Assembly (NCBI GenBank): GCA_026075535.2
Contig: AP026542.1
Location: forward strand, 9,052,001-9,116,000
Origin: Tricholoma matsutake
Lineage: Eukaryota; Basidiomycota; Agaricomycetes; Agaricales; Tricholomataceae
Length of the DNA stretch: 64,000 bases
Direction: 5' to 3'
Shown here: piece by piece, positions 29,366-38,126 of the stretch
Layout of the letters: each line of letters begins with the position of its first letter
Position numbering within the stretch: the first letter of the stretch is position 1
The notes under the pieces: model-generated
The model's input: the letters and a program-made list of their open reading frames with translations, nothing else
What the model was told of the DNA's origin: nothing
Database searches by the model: none
Program-made: the position numbers and the translations under genes

Positions 29366-30473
29366 ATGCTGCCATTTTCGCCAAATGCGCCCCCTGGCGC
29401 TATGGACACATCAGAGCGCCTTGACGCACTTGAAAGCAACGTTACTGGAATACGCACGCAAATTGATTCGCTTAAATCTACAATTGAAAACTTCGTCAGA
29501 ACACTTCAGACCAGCTCCATGACTAATATTTCCCCCATTACGATGCCAAACGCGCCCGAGGAGCGTGCCCAGATCAAACCGTCCCCCCCTGCCGAATTTA
29601 ATGGTGCGCATGCGCAGGGACATGCATTCCTTAACTCCTGTGAGTTGTATATCAGTCTCCAGTCGCATCAATTCGTCAATGAAGCTGCAAAAATTTATTG
29701 GGCCTTCACATACATGAAATCTGAGTGTGCCTATCTCTATGTGGACCATATTCTGTGACAAACCAAAGAACTCGGTTCCCTACCTTTCTCCACTTGGGGT
29801 GACTTTTGAGCAGAGTTTGTATGCCACTTTTGTCCCCTCAATGAGCGCCACCAAGCAGTGACACGACTTGAGTCATCCTCATACCACCAGGCACGTCGAT
29901 CTGTGGACAATTATATCAATGAGTTTAAGGACTTGGTGGATATGGCAGGATATGGGGGTGAAGTTCTGACGAGGCCTCAACCGGGAGATTCAGGACCAGA
30001 TTGCCCAGATGTTGGAAGGACGTCCGGCGGACGATGATATCTATGCTTGGTATGAAGCTGCTTCCCTCTGTGATGAGAACCGACTCACAAATGCAGCATT
30101 CAATGCTGCATTCCGGGCTCCAACTACCACTCCTACATCCCACATCTTCAATCGAACCCTTCCCCAACGCAACCCTATTCCTGTCCGTCAAACTCCTGCA
30201 CCGGCTGTCAATGTTCCGGTACCAATGGATGTTGATGCAGCCCGTAGCCATGCATGCAGGTTAAACCTCTGCTACCGCTGTGGGGAAACTGGACATATGG
30301 CTGGAGCATGCCCCCATCGTCAGGATATCTGCATGCTCACCCCCGAGGGGCAAGATGAACTCCTCCAGGACCTGTTGGTGCTTGTAGATGTCAAGGAAGT
30401 GAAGGGTCAGGTCACAGAGGAGGTCAAATTAGAGGGTGTAGAGGAGCAGGATTTTTCTATTCGCAGCAAGTGA
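29366..30473 (+). pseudogene. gag: gag of element C
   Basis: It starts at ATG 29366 with a predicted coiled-coil N-terminus (SERLDALESNVTGI), then a capsid domain (KIYWAFTYMKSE, WGDF, YINEFKDLVDMAGYG). Relative to D, 16 bp are missing near 29958, which shifts the frame. The rest continues at 30009-30473 with a CX2CX4HX4C knuckle (CYRCGETGHMAGAC, 30270-30311). TGA stops at 29756 and 29808 replace Arg codons. The gag stop TGA 30471-30473 overlaps pol, which lies in the -1 frame. Confidence 0.85.
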
Positions 30474-30814
30474 ATCGTATGCCCTTGTTGCCTGTCCATA
30501 ACCACTTTGAAGTTTTGTCAGTTGAATCCCCGGAGAATGAATCTGATTTCATGACTATTCCCCTCTCTGAACCTTCAAAGTCGGGTGAAGACGTACCTGC
30601 CCCTCCTCTCTCTACCTCTACCTCATGCCCCAAAATTAAATCATGGGAGCGCAAACTACCACACAAATATATTGTTGCATCCACTCCCTCTGCACACTCC
30701 TTGAACCTGGTGATTGAACTACAGACTACCGACACTGGACAGATACTTGGTGTCTCTGCGCTCCTAGACTCTGGTGCTACTGGTCTCTTCATTGATGCTG
30801 ACCTCATCACCTGA
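30470..30814 (+). CDS. pol: Protease of element C
   Basis: The frame is -1 relative to gag and open across the junction. The active site is LLDSGATGLFIDAD near residues 98-111. About 10 bp are missing just after it compared with D, so the frame ends at 30814 and the protease continues in the frame of 30853. A natural overlap suggests frameshifting, but I see only a T5 run (GATTTTTCT, about 30450) and no canonical heptamer. Confidence 0.82.
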   Translation: MNRMPLLPVHNHFEVLSVESPENESDFMTIPLSEPSKSGEDVPAPPLSTSTSCPKIKSWERKLPHKYIVASTPSAHSLNLVIELQTTDTGQILGVSALLDSGATGLFIDADLIT

Positions 30815-30852
30815 ATACTTGCTCGCTCTCGCGTCCGATACCTGTTTATAAT

Positions 30853-32010
30853 GTGGATGGATCCCCAAATGAAGCTGGTGCCATCCGAGAGGTTGTGGAC
30901 CTGGTCCTCTGTTACAAAGATCATAGTGAGCATACACTTTTTGCTGTCACTCAGTTAGGGAAGCAGAAGGTGATTTTGGGCTATCCATGGCTTCAAGACC
31001 ATAACCCAGATGTTAACTGGCATACTGGGGAGGTCACCATGAGCCGATGTCCATCCAGCTGTCACACCTGTTTCACGGAAGCCAGACAAGAGCGCCGCAG
31101 ACAAAGGGCCTCGGTACAACGCACTCAGAAGTGTCATGCTGGACCCCTACCTCTGCCTGATGTGGAGTTGGAGGGGGTTCCTGATCTGATACCAGACTCA
31201 GATGATGATGATGAGGAAGCAGAGGAAGTTGAGGAAGGGGATCGGATTTTCTACACTGCGATTTGTCCATCGCATGAGGTGTGTGCTACATCGAACATAT
31301 CCCAGCGCCTTGCCGAGGCCTTCCACAAAAACAATACTGCTAAATCCTCTACTGACTCCTTACTCCCTCATCTTCATGAGTTCGAGGACGTGTTCTCCAA
31401 GGAATCATTTGATTCTCTCCCTGCATGCAAGCCGTGGGATCACGCCATCGAACTCATCCCTGGTGCAACCCCTTCCTCCTGCAAGGTCTATCCTCTTTCT
31501 CCTGAGGAACAGCGACAGCTCGACCAATTCATCAACAAACACCTAACCTCTGGACGTATTCGACCATCCAAATCACCCATGGCCTCTCCCTTTTTCTTTG
31601 TCAAGAAGAAGGATGGCTCACTTCGTCCAGTTCAAGACTATAGAAGGCTCAACAACATCACGGTCAAAAATCGCTACCCACTACCTCTCATCTCCAAACT
31701 TGTGAACCAACTCCATGGAGCGCAATACTTCACCAAACTTGACGTCCGTTGGGGTTACAATAATGTGAGGATAAAGGAGGGAGATGAGTGGAAGGCAGCC
31801 TTTCGTACCAACCATGGTCTTTTTGAACTGCTCGTCATGTTCTTTGGCCTTACTAATAGTCCTGCCACCTTCCAGACCATGATGAATGACATCTTCCACA
31901 ACCTCATCCTCAAGGGCATTGTCTGTATCTACCTTGATGATATCCTCATCTTCACTCGCACAGTGGAAGAGCATCGTTGCATTACGCGCCTTGTCTTGGA
32001 CCGACTTTGA
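30853..32010 (+). CDS. pol: Protease end, linker and RT of element C
   Basis: 385-codon frame. The protease C-terminus (KQKVILGYPWLQDHNPDVNW) is followed by a Cys-rich and acidic DSDDDDEE linker. The RT follows with RPWDHAIEL-type entry, [30 protein letters not shown] and the catalytic YLDD box (31930-31941). It is interrupted by TGA 32008-32010 where D has CAA (LQQYKLYL). The same frame continues to about 33980. Confidence 0.93.
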   Translation: MDGSPNEAGAIREVVDLVLCYKDHSEHTLFAVTQLGKQKVILGYPWLQDHNPDVNWHTGEVTMSRCPSSCHTCFTEARQERRRQRASVQRTQKCHAGPLPLPDVELEGVPDLIPDSDDDDEEAEEVEEGDRIFYTAICPSHEVCATSNISQRLAEAFHKNNTAKSSTDSLLPHLHEFEDVFSKESFDSLPACKPWDHAIELIPGATPSSCKVYPLSPEEQRQLDQFINKHLTSGRIRPSKSPMASPFFFVKKKDGSLRPVQDYRRLNNITVKNRYPLPLISKLVNQLHGAQYFTKLDVRWGYNNVRIKEGDEWKAAFRTNHGLFELLVMFFGLTNSPATFQTMMNDIFHNLILKGIVCIYLDDILIFTRTVEEHRCITRLVLDRL

Positions 32011-32892
32011 CAGTACAAACTCTACCTTCGCCAGGACAAGTGCGAGTTTGAGAAGACCAAGATCGAGTACCTCGGCCTGATTATCTTGGAGGGCCAGGTA
32101 GAGATGGATCCAGTCAAGGTGAATGGGGTCACGGCATGGCCGACGCCCATGAACAAGAAAGAGGTGCAGTCCTTTTTAGGCTTCATCAATTTCTACCGGT
32201 GTTTTATCAAGGATTTCTCACATCACGCATGACCACTGTTTGACTTGACTGGCAAGGAGGCATGGCAGTGGGACAATGCACAGCAGGAGGCATTCGAAAA
32301 GCTTAAAGAGATGGTCACTTCCGCTCCCATCCTTACCTTTGCTGACAATTCGCGCCCTTTTCATGTAGAAGCCGACAGTTCTGACTTTGCGATGGGCGCC
32401 GTGTTGTCTCAGCAGTCTCTGGAGGACCAGAAGTGGCATCCTGTTGCGTTCTACTCCAAAAGCCTTAGTGCTGTGGAATGAAACTATGAGATCCATGACA
32501 AGGAGATGTTGGCAATAATGCGTGCACTTGAGGAGTGGCAACACTTCCTTGAGGGTGCCCTACACAAGGTGGAAATTTGGACAGATCACAAGAATCTCGA
32601 GTACTTTATGACGGCCAAGAAATTGAACCATTGTCAAGATCGTTGGTCCCTGTATCTATCCAGGTTCAACTTCTCCTTGCACCACCATCCAGGTCGCAGC
32701 ATGGGGAAGACCGATGCCCTCTCCCAATGTGCGGATCATGGGGATGGTGGTGACGACAATCAAGACATTGTGTTGTTGCAGCCAAACCTGTTTACGATCC
32801 GGGCATTGGAAGGTATTGCACCCCAGGGCGAGGAGCAGTACATCCTACGTGACATCTGTCATGCGAACCATAGTGGTTTATAGGAGGATGTC
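32011..32892 (+). pseudogene. pol: RT thumb and RNase H of element C
   Basis: Same frame as the RT. FLGFINFYRCFIKDF, RNase H Asp in VEADSSDFAMGAVL, NYEIHDKEMLAIMRALEEW and RWSLYLSRFNFSLHHHPG are all recognisable. Stops are TGA 32230, TGA 32479 and TAG 32881; D reads CGA, CAG and CAT at the matching codons. The longest open piece is 32506-32883. Confidence 0.88.
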
Positions 32893-33558
32893 GTGGCCCG
32901 AGCTGTTAAGGAACTGAGGAAGGGATCTACCCTCTCCTTATGTGCAGCAGAGTGGGCTGAAAAGGAGGACTTGTTGTATTTCTGGGATCGTATCTATGTA
33001 TCCAACGACCCAGACCTTTGTCGACGTATCATATCCCAACACCACGACTCACGGATTGCTGGTCACCCTGGACGCTGGAAGACCTTGGAGCTCACCTCAC
33101 GGAATTATTGGTGGCTGCAGATGTCACAGCTCATTGGTCAGTATTGTCATACTTGTGACCTTTGCTTATGCACCAAGATTCCTTGTCGCAAACCCATTGG
33201 TGAGCTACACCCTCTCCCTGTCCCAGAAAGTCATTGGGATGTTGTCAGTGTCGACTTTGTGGTGGAGTTGCCAGAGTCAAACGGATTTGATGTGGTGATG
33301 TGCACAGTTGATTCCACAGGGAAATGTGCTCACTTCATTCCCACTCACATCACTGTCAGTGCCCTGGGTGCCGCCTGCCTCTATCTTCACCATGTCTGGA
33401 AATTACATGGACTCCCTGGCGCCTTCCTTTCTGACCGTGGCCCTCAGTTCATAGCAGAGTTCACTCATGAGGTGTACTGACTTCTGGGTATCAAACTCCT
33501 TGCTTCGACCGCTTATCACCCACAAACTGATGGCCAGACTGAACGAGTCAACCAGGAG
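32893..33558 (+). CDS. pol: Integrase N-terminus and core of element C
   Basis: HHCC domain (ISQHHDSRIAGHPG, then CDLCLCTK) and the first two catalytic aspartates (VSVDFVVELPES, FLSDRGPQF). A TGA at 33478-33480 falls where D reads CAA (LYQLLG). The frame then continues through YHPQTDGQTERVNQELE with the catalytic Glu. All three acidic residues are present. Confidence 0.9.
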
Positions 33559-34351
33559 TTGGAGCAGTACATCCGTGTCTTCATCAATGAACGCCAGGAC
33601 AATTGGGATGATCTCCTTCCCCTGGCCGAGTTCGGATACAACAATCATGTCCATGCTACCACTCAACAAACCCCCTTCTTCTTGGACACTGGACAGCATC
33701 CACGCATGGGATTCAAACCTCACCAAGCCCCCTCACATATTGAGACAGTGAATGAGTTCACGGAATGCATGAGGGACAGTTTGGAGGAAGCAAAGGTGGC
33801 CTTGGTGAAGGCAAAGGACAACATGGCATGTTTCTACAATCAACGCCACTCTCCAACGCCGCAGTACAAGGTTGGTGATCAAGTTTATCTTGACTCCAGT
33901 GACATCTCCACTACCCATCCATCCAAAAAACTCTCCCATCGCTTCCTGGGACCTTTCCCCATTGTCAAGGCATGCCTATCGTACATGCCTCCCAGCCTCC
34001 ATGTCTAGACTTCACCCAGTCTTCCACGTTGTGAAACTCCTTCCAGCTCCCTCAGATCCTTTTCCAGGACGCCGTTCACAACCACCACTGCCGCCTACAG
34101 TCATGGAGGGAGAACCCCAGTATGAAGTCAAGTCAATCTTGGACAGCCAGTTACGTCGAGGGAAGCTCCAGTATTTGGTACACTGGAAGGGTTATGGGTA
34201 TGAGGAGAACTCATGGGTCGAGGAGTCCGATGTGAATGCCCCTCAGTTGGTCAAGGAGTTCCACCAACGGCACACTGCTGCACCACGTTGCATTCAAGTC
34301 AGTGACTTTGGTCATATGCAATTTCGAATGCATTGGGGCGATGCATCTTAG
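33559..34351 (+). CDS. pol: Integrase C-terminus and chromodomain of element C
   Basis: 33559-34008 carries LLPLAEFGYNNHVHATT and YKVGDQVYLDSSDI. A small deletion near 33968 shifts the frame, and 33872-34351 continues with LHPVFHVVKLLP and the chromodomain (YEVKSILDSQL, LQYLVHWKGYG, NSWVEESDVN). It ends at TAG 34349-34351, immediately before the purine tract GAGGGGGGG of the 3' LTR. Confidence 0.9.
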
Positions 34352-34362
34352 AGGGGGGGTGA

Positions 34363-34785
34363 TGTAAGGGGACTAGAGGGTGTCCCACGTGTTTCTCCTA
34401 TTTTTTATGTTTGTCCTATATTTTTTCTCACCTCGTTTCCTTCTATTCTTCATTTTCTATGATTTTTCCCTTATTTTATTACTAATTTCCCTTTCTATCA
34501 CATTTGTGCATGTTGACAGTTTTATATTTAGAGACGGAGTACCCTTCCGACATCTACCCCTTGGTATTACATCATGCAGCAGCCTTGATCAGCCTATCTC
34601 CACCTTTTCTATTTTTAGTTATTATTTGATTTTTGCAGTTTTCACATATACTGGGCACTGGCAAAGGGATCTGTAGAGTTTTCTCTTCGGATTTCCCTTT
34701 GCTAGGTGCACCCCCAATCCCTGTATTATGTAGCATAATTTTAACTTCGGATTTCCCTTTGCTAGAGGCTGAGGTTGCCCTTATA
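34363..34785 (+). repeat. 3' LTR of element C
   Basis: 423 bp, about 97.6% identical by eye to the 5' LTR. Preceded by GAGGGGGGGTGA and followed by the duplicated GCCAG. Confidence 0.94.
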
Positions 34786-34982
34786 GCCAGGTCAATAGCA
34801 AAGAAAAGTAATATATACAAACATGGGGTCACCACACCCTCCCCCTTAGGCTTCATCCAGGGGAGAAGCATAATGTTTTGAGTAAATAGATGATCTCGAA
34901 GAGAGCATCATCTGGTATGTGGGTATTGTCGGGGTACAACAAAAGGAATAAATTCATTTGTTTATTAAAAAATGCAATGACC

Positions 34983-35425
34983 TTATTTAGTAGGGTCATC
35001 AGGGATGTGGGTATTGTCGAGACTCAATGATGATATGTTGGACTCATCAAGGGTCAACAAGGATTCAGGGAGGTTGATGTCAAATAACATACGTCTAACT
35101 TCCTCTGGGGTTGTAGGTACAGGTACTTCGCACTCGTACTCGGGCACAGAGGAAAGTAAGGTCATTTTGTTGTTCAATGCCAATGAAGACAATTGGGATA
35201 TGGGGGTCTCTGGGGAGTTCCCCAGAGCCAAGGTGTCCATTGTCTGCCCTTCATCAAGAGGGAAATGGTCCTTCTCAACGGTGAATATTTCATCATTGGA
35301 TAAAGAGATGGAGTCAGTGGTATCACCATTGTCATCAGGGTCTCTAACTTTTCACGGCTTGGTAGACGCAACTGGAGTGAGTTTACTAACAGGCTTCTTG
35401 TGCCTGTTGGGAGGGATGCTGGCAG
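34983..35425 (-). pseudogene. ORF3 of element E, C-terminal part
   Basis: The minus strand reads Asp/Ser-rich sequence ending SLDNTHIPDDPTK and stop (34983-34985), closely matching the C-terminus of ORF3 in B. It joins 40720 onward after removal of Copia F: the joined text RVAASIPPNRHKKPVSK parallels ARRIATSIPPNGYKKPISK in B. One TGA occurs near 35357 (KP-stop-KVRD). Confidence 0.8.
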
Positions 35426-35690
35426 TGCTAAAGTCTGAGGTTGACTTTAGTGCAGTTTAACCTAGCAACTGTGAAGGGAGACTCAGATAGACTGAACAGC
35501 TGGAGTCCAGAGTGAGCAACTGAAGAGTGCAAAACTCCAGACTCTGCAGTCTACATACTGTGAAACAAACAGTGATAAACACAAAGTGGAAACTACTCTA
35601 AGTGCCCATGAGTGTAACTACAAGTGATAGGACATGGAATAGAAGTAGGATAGAAGTAAAATAGAGAGATGGTGAATCATACATTTAACA
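35426..35690 (-). repeat. 3' LTR of element F
   Basis: On the plus strand TGCTAAAGTCTGAGG to CATACATTTAACA. Followed by CCCTCCCTTGATAAAG, the polypurine tract in minus orientation. Confidence 0.94.
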
Positions 35691-35727
35691 CCCTCCCTTG
35701 ATAAAGCAACTCTCAAAATCGCTGAAA

Positions 35728-36087
35728 TCACACCTTTAAACCAAGAAGAGTCCAGAATTTTTCCACTGTTACATGAGGTAGTGCCTTGGTAAGAATGTCA
35801 GCAAGTTGGTCAGTGGTGGGGATATAGACAGGGGAAATGGTGCCAGCTTCAACTTCATTGCGTAGCCAGTAGTACTTGAGATCAAGGTGCTTCATTTGTC
35901 CATGGTGCTCCAGGTTTTTGGAAACAGTGAGAGTGGACTGGTTATCAATGAAGAGAGTGGATGAATGATCAACAGGATATCCAAATTCCTGTAAAATGCT
36001 CTGAGTCCACTTGATTTCCTTTCCAGCCTCTACTGCAGCAACAAACTCAGCCTCTGTGGTGGAAAGTGTCACAAAGGTTGTAACCAA
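35728..36087 (-). CDS. pol: RNase H of element F
   Basis: 119-codon frame: TLSTTEAEFVAAVEAGKEI, FIDNQSTLTVSKN and LDLKYYWLRNEVEAG are the Ty1/Copia RNase H motifs. It ends LGLKV and stop 35 bases before the LTR, the usual end of a Copia polyprotein. A frameshift around 36075-36090 separates it from the RT frame. Confidence 0.92.
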   Translation of the reverse strand: MVTTFVTLSTTEAEFVAAVEAGKEIKWTQSILQEFGYPVDHSSTLFIDNQSTLTVSKNLEHHGQMKHLDLKYYWLRNEVEAGTISPVYIPTTDQLADILTKALPHVTVEKFWTLLGLKV

Positions 36088-37313
36088 CTCTGCCAGTCAA
36101 CTGCACCTCCACCGACACAAGTCAAATAGCCACCAGTTGAGCGACTATTATCCTTGTTACCACCATGGTCAGCATCAGTGTAAGTTGTGAATAACTCACT
36201 ACCATCCTCATCAGGTCCATAGACTAGTTTGTAGTCCATAGTACCCTTGAGATAGCAAAGTAGATGCTTGACTGCAAGCCAATGACAAGGACCAGGGTTG
36301 TGGTTGAAACGACCAAGTACACCAACTGTATAAGCAATGTGCGGATGGGTGGTGGTGGCAAGGTACATCAAAGACCCAACAGCAACCAAATAAGGAACAT
36401 TGCGCATTTCTGCAACATCTTCCTCTGTTTTGGGGCACATGTCAGAAGTCGATGAAAGGGAGGGATCCATGGGAGTCAAGACAGGTTTGCAATCTGACAT
36501 ACCAAAATGTTCAAGCACATCAACGATGTACTGATGTTGGGAGAGGGAGATGGTGTGATTTGTGAGGTCACGAGTAATGTGGATGCCAAGTAGGAATTGA
36601 GTAGGACCAAGATCACGAAGTTTGAAATGGGATTTGAGATCTTCAACTGAAGTCCCAGCAAGAGTAATGTCATCGATAAAGATTGGAACAATTACCCTGA
36701 CTTGTGTGTAAATATAAACAGCACAGTCCACTTCACAGCATGTAAATCCCATAGCTGTCAATACCTCATGGAGGCAAGCATTCCAGTTGCGAGCAGACTG
36801 TTTCAACCCATAGAGAGGTTTATGCAGCAGACAAACTGTGTTTGGGTTACCTTGATGGAAACCCTCAGGTTGGCGCATGTAGATGACTTCCTCAAGTTCT
36901 TTCCCAAGTAAGAAAGCATGGGAGATGTCAAGAGAGCTAAGGTGGAGGTCTTTCCTTGCAGCCAATGCAAGAATTAGCCGAAGTGAAGCAGGACAATAAA
37001 CTGGGGAGAACATAGCGTCTTCTGCATATTCAAAACCAGGGTGTTGGGTGAAACCCTTAGCCACAACCCGACCTTTGTAATGCTCAATGGAGCCATCAGC
37101 ATTATGCTTGAGGTTAAACACCCATTTGCATCCAACTACCTTTGCACCAGGAGGTAACTCCACATAATCCCAAGTCCCGTTCTCAAAATGATTGTTCATC
37201 TCTGCATTTGCTGCCTCCTGCCATTTTCGCGCATGTGAGCACTTCATAGCCTCCTTGAATGACTGTGGGTCCACATAACAAGTAGATAATGCAAGATCAA
37301 TACTAGAATCCAA
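36069..37313 (-). CDS. pol: Reverse transcriptase of element F
   Basis: 414-codon frame with the Copia RT core: WVFNLKHNADGSIEHYKGR, AKGFTQHPGFEY, SSLDISHAFLLG, KPLYGLKQSARNW, and the catalytic Asp pair in PIFIDDITLAG. It continues to the RNase H entry (TYTDADHGGNKDNSRSTGGYL). All visible catalytic residues are intact. The true N-terminus lies upstream past a TAG near 37398 and a TGA at 37440. Confidence 0.94.
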   Translation of the reverse strand: MDSSIDLALSTCYVDPQSFKEAMKCSHARKWQEAANAEMNNHFENGTWDYVELPPGAKVVGCKWVFNLKHNADGSIEHYKGRVVAKGFTQHPGFEYAEDAMFSPVYCPASLRLILALAARKDLHLSSLDISHAFLLGKELEEVIYMRQPEGFHQGNPNTVCLLHKPLYGLKQSARNWNACLHEVLTAMGFTCCEVDCAVYIYTQVRVIVPIFIDDITLAGTSVEDLKSHFKLRDLGPTQFLLGIHITRDLTNHTISLSQHQYIVDVLEHFGMSDCKPVLTPMDPSLSSTSDMCPKTEEDVAEMRNVPYLVAVGSLMYLATTTHPHIAYTVGVLGRFNHNPGPCHWLAVKHLLCYLKGTMDYKLVYGPDEDGSELFTTYTDADHGGNKDNSRSTGGYLTCVGGGAVDWQSWLQPL

Positions 37314-37442
37314 ACCATCACCAACAACTGGACCAGACTCATCATCAGATGAAGGTTGATCGAATTGTGGAGCTGGGATTGGAGCAAGGGGCTCATTCTA
37401 AGCCTGTGGTGGCAATCCAGCATTCTTGCATGGATTAGCAGC

Positions 37443-38126
37443 TCAACACTCTAAAAGCAGAGGAAGTGATGGAGGAGATGAAATTGGGGTCTGAGGTGGA
37501 GATACAGCAGGTGTCTGAGTAGGAGGAGTGGGAGTGTGAGGGGTAGTATTAGCAGGAGGAGAAGAAGCAGGAGGAGTAGGAGCATGAGCAGGAGATTGAG
37601 ATGGAACAGGATCATCATCAAGATCAGTTACACCAGAAGGAAGAATTGCCTGTACAGGTTCAGGATCAATGTCACTAAGATCAGGAACCGTCAAAGGTGT
37701 AAGATACTCGGACATGATGAGAGGGGAAGAGGGATCAACAGGTGGCTCATTCCAAGTGTGTTTGAGACCAGGAAAATAGCGCTTGTCAAATTCAGCGCGT
37801 TCACAGATCACAGTATGCTTGGTCACAGGATTGTAGAATTTCCAGGCTTTGTAACCCTCAGAGTAGCCAATGAAAACACACTTCTCCATGTGAGAGCCAA
37901 TCCCAGTATGCTTATCCTTCTGGATGTGAACATATGACAGCACAACCCCAAACTCAGAGATTTGAGACATCTGGTTTATGCTTATGCCAGAGTTCAAAGG
38001 GGGTTTTCTCCGAGAGGGAATGAGTGGGACACTTGTTCTGGACTGTGATGTATACATCGACAGCCTCACCCAAGAAAGAAGGAGGTAAACCAGCTTCATA
38101 AAGCATGGCAGTAGCATGTTCCTCAA
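37443..38126 (-). CDS. pol: Integrase C-terminus and linker of element F
   Basis: The recognisable part (from about 37960) reads FGVVLSYVHIQKDKHTG, MEKCVFIGYSEGYKAWKFYNP, CERAEFDKRYFPG, the conserved end of Copia integrases, then a Pro/Thr/Ser-rich linker. It is one frame away from the upstream core, so an indel lies near 37960-37975. It ends at TGA 37440-37442. Confidence 0.85.
   Translation of the reverse strand: MRNMLLPCFMKLVYLLLSWVRLSMYTSQSRTSVPLIPSRRKPPLNSGISINQMSQISEFGVVLSYVHIQKDKHTGIGSHMEKCVFIGYSEGYKAWKFYNPVTKHTVICERAEFDKRYFPGLKHTWNEPPVDPSSPLIMSEYLTPLTVPDLSDIDPEPVQAILPSGVTDLDDDPVPSQSPAHAPTPPASSPPANTTPHTPTPPTQTPAVSPPQTPISSPPSLPLLLEC

Larger units (their letters stand above)
28813..34785 (+). 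mobile_element. Element C: Ty3/Gypsy chromovirus, youngest-looking copy
   Basis: 5973 bp with 423-bp LTRs and target duplication GCCAG (28808-28812 and 34786-34790). The LTRs differ at about ten sites by eye, eight of them transitions at or next to CpG. RT and integrase catalytic residues remain, but gag and pol carry small deletions and five stops. It is the same family as D and solo LTRs S2 and S3. Confidence 0.96.
28685..34836 (-). repeat. 3' LTR of element E, split by element C
   Basis: The pieces 28685-28812 and 34791-34836 together make the LTR (about 174 bp). It matches the 5' LTR (197 bp) except for two deletions of 11 and 12 bp. Element C sits at GCCAG in the arm of the TATA palindrome. 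The polypurine tract in minus orientation, CCCTCCCCCTTA, follows at 34837-34848. Confidence 0.88.

Noticed and set aside
30440..30475. -1 frameshift site at the gag/pol overlap of C and D
   Set aside because: The frames overlap in -1 register, but the only slippery run (GATTTTTCT) does not fit X XXY YYZ and no stem is evident; kept as a note in the protease entry only.
32218..32544. Minus-strand frames in element C RNase H
   Set aside because: Mirror of the plus-strand RNase H, which aligns with D throughout.
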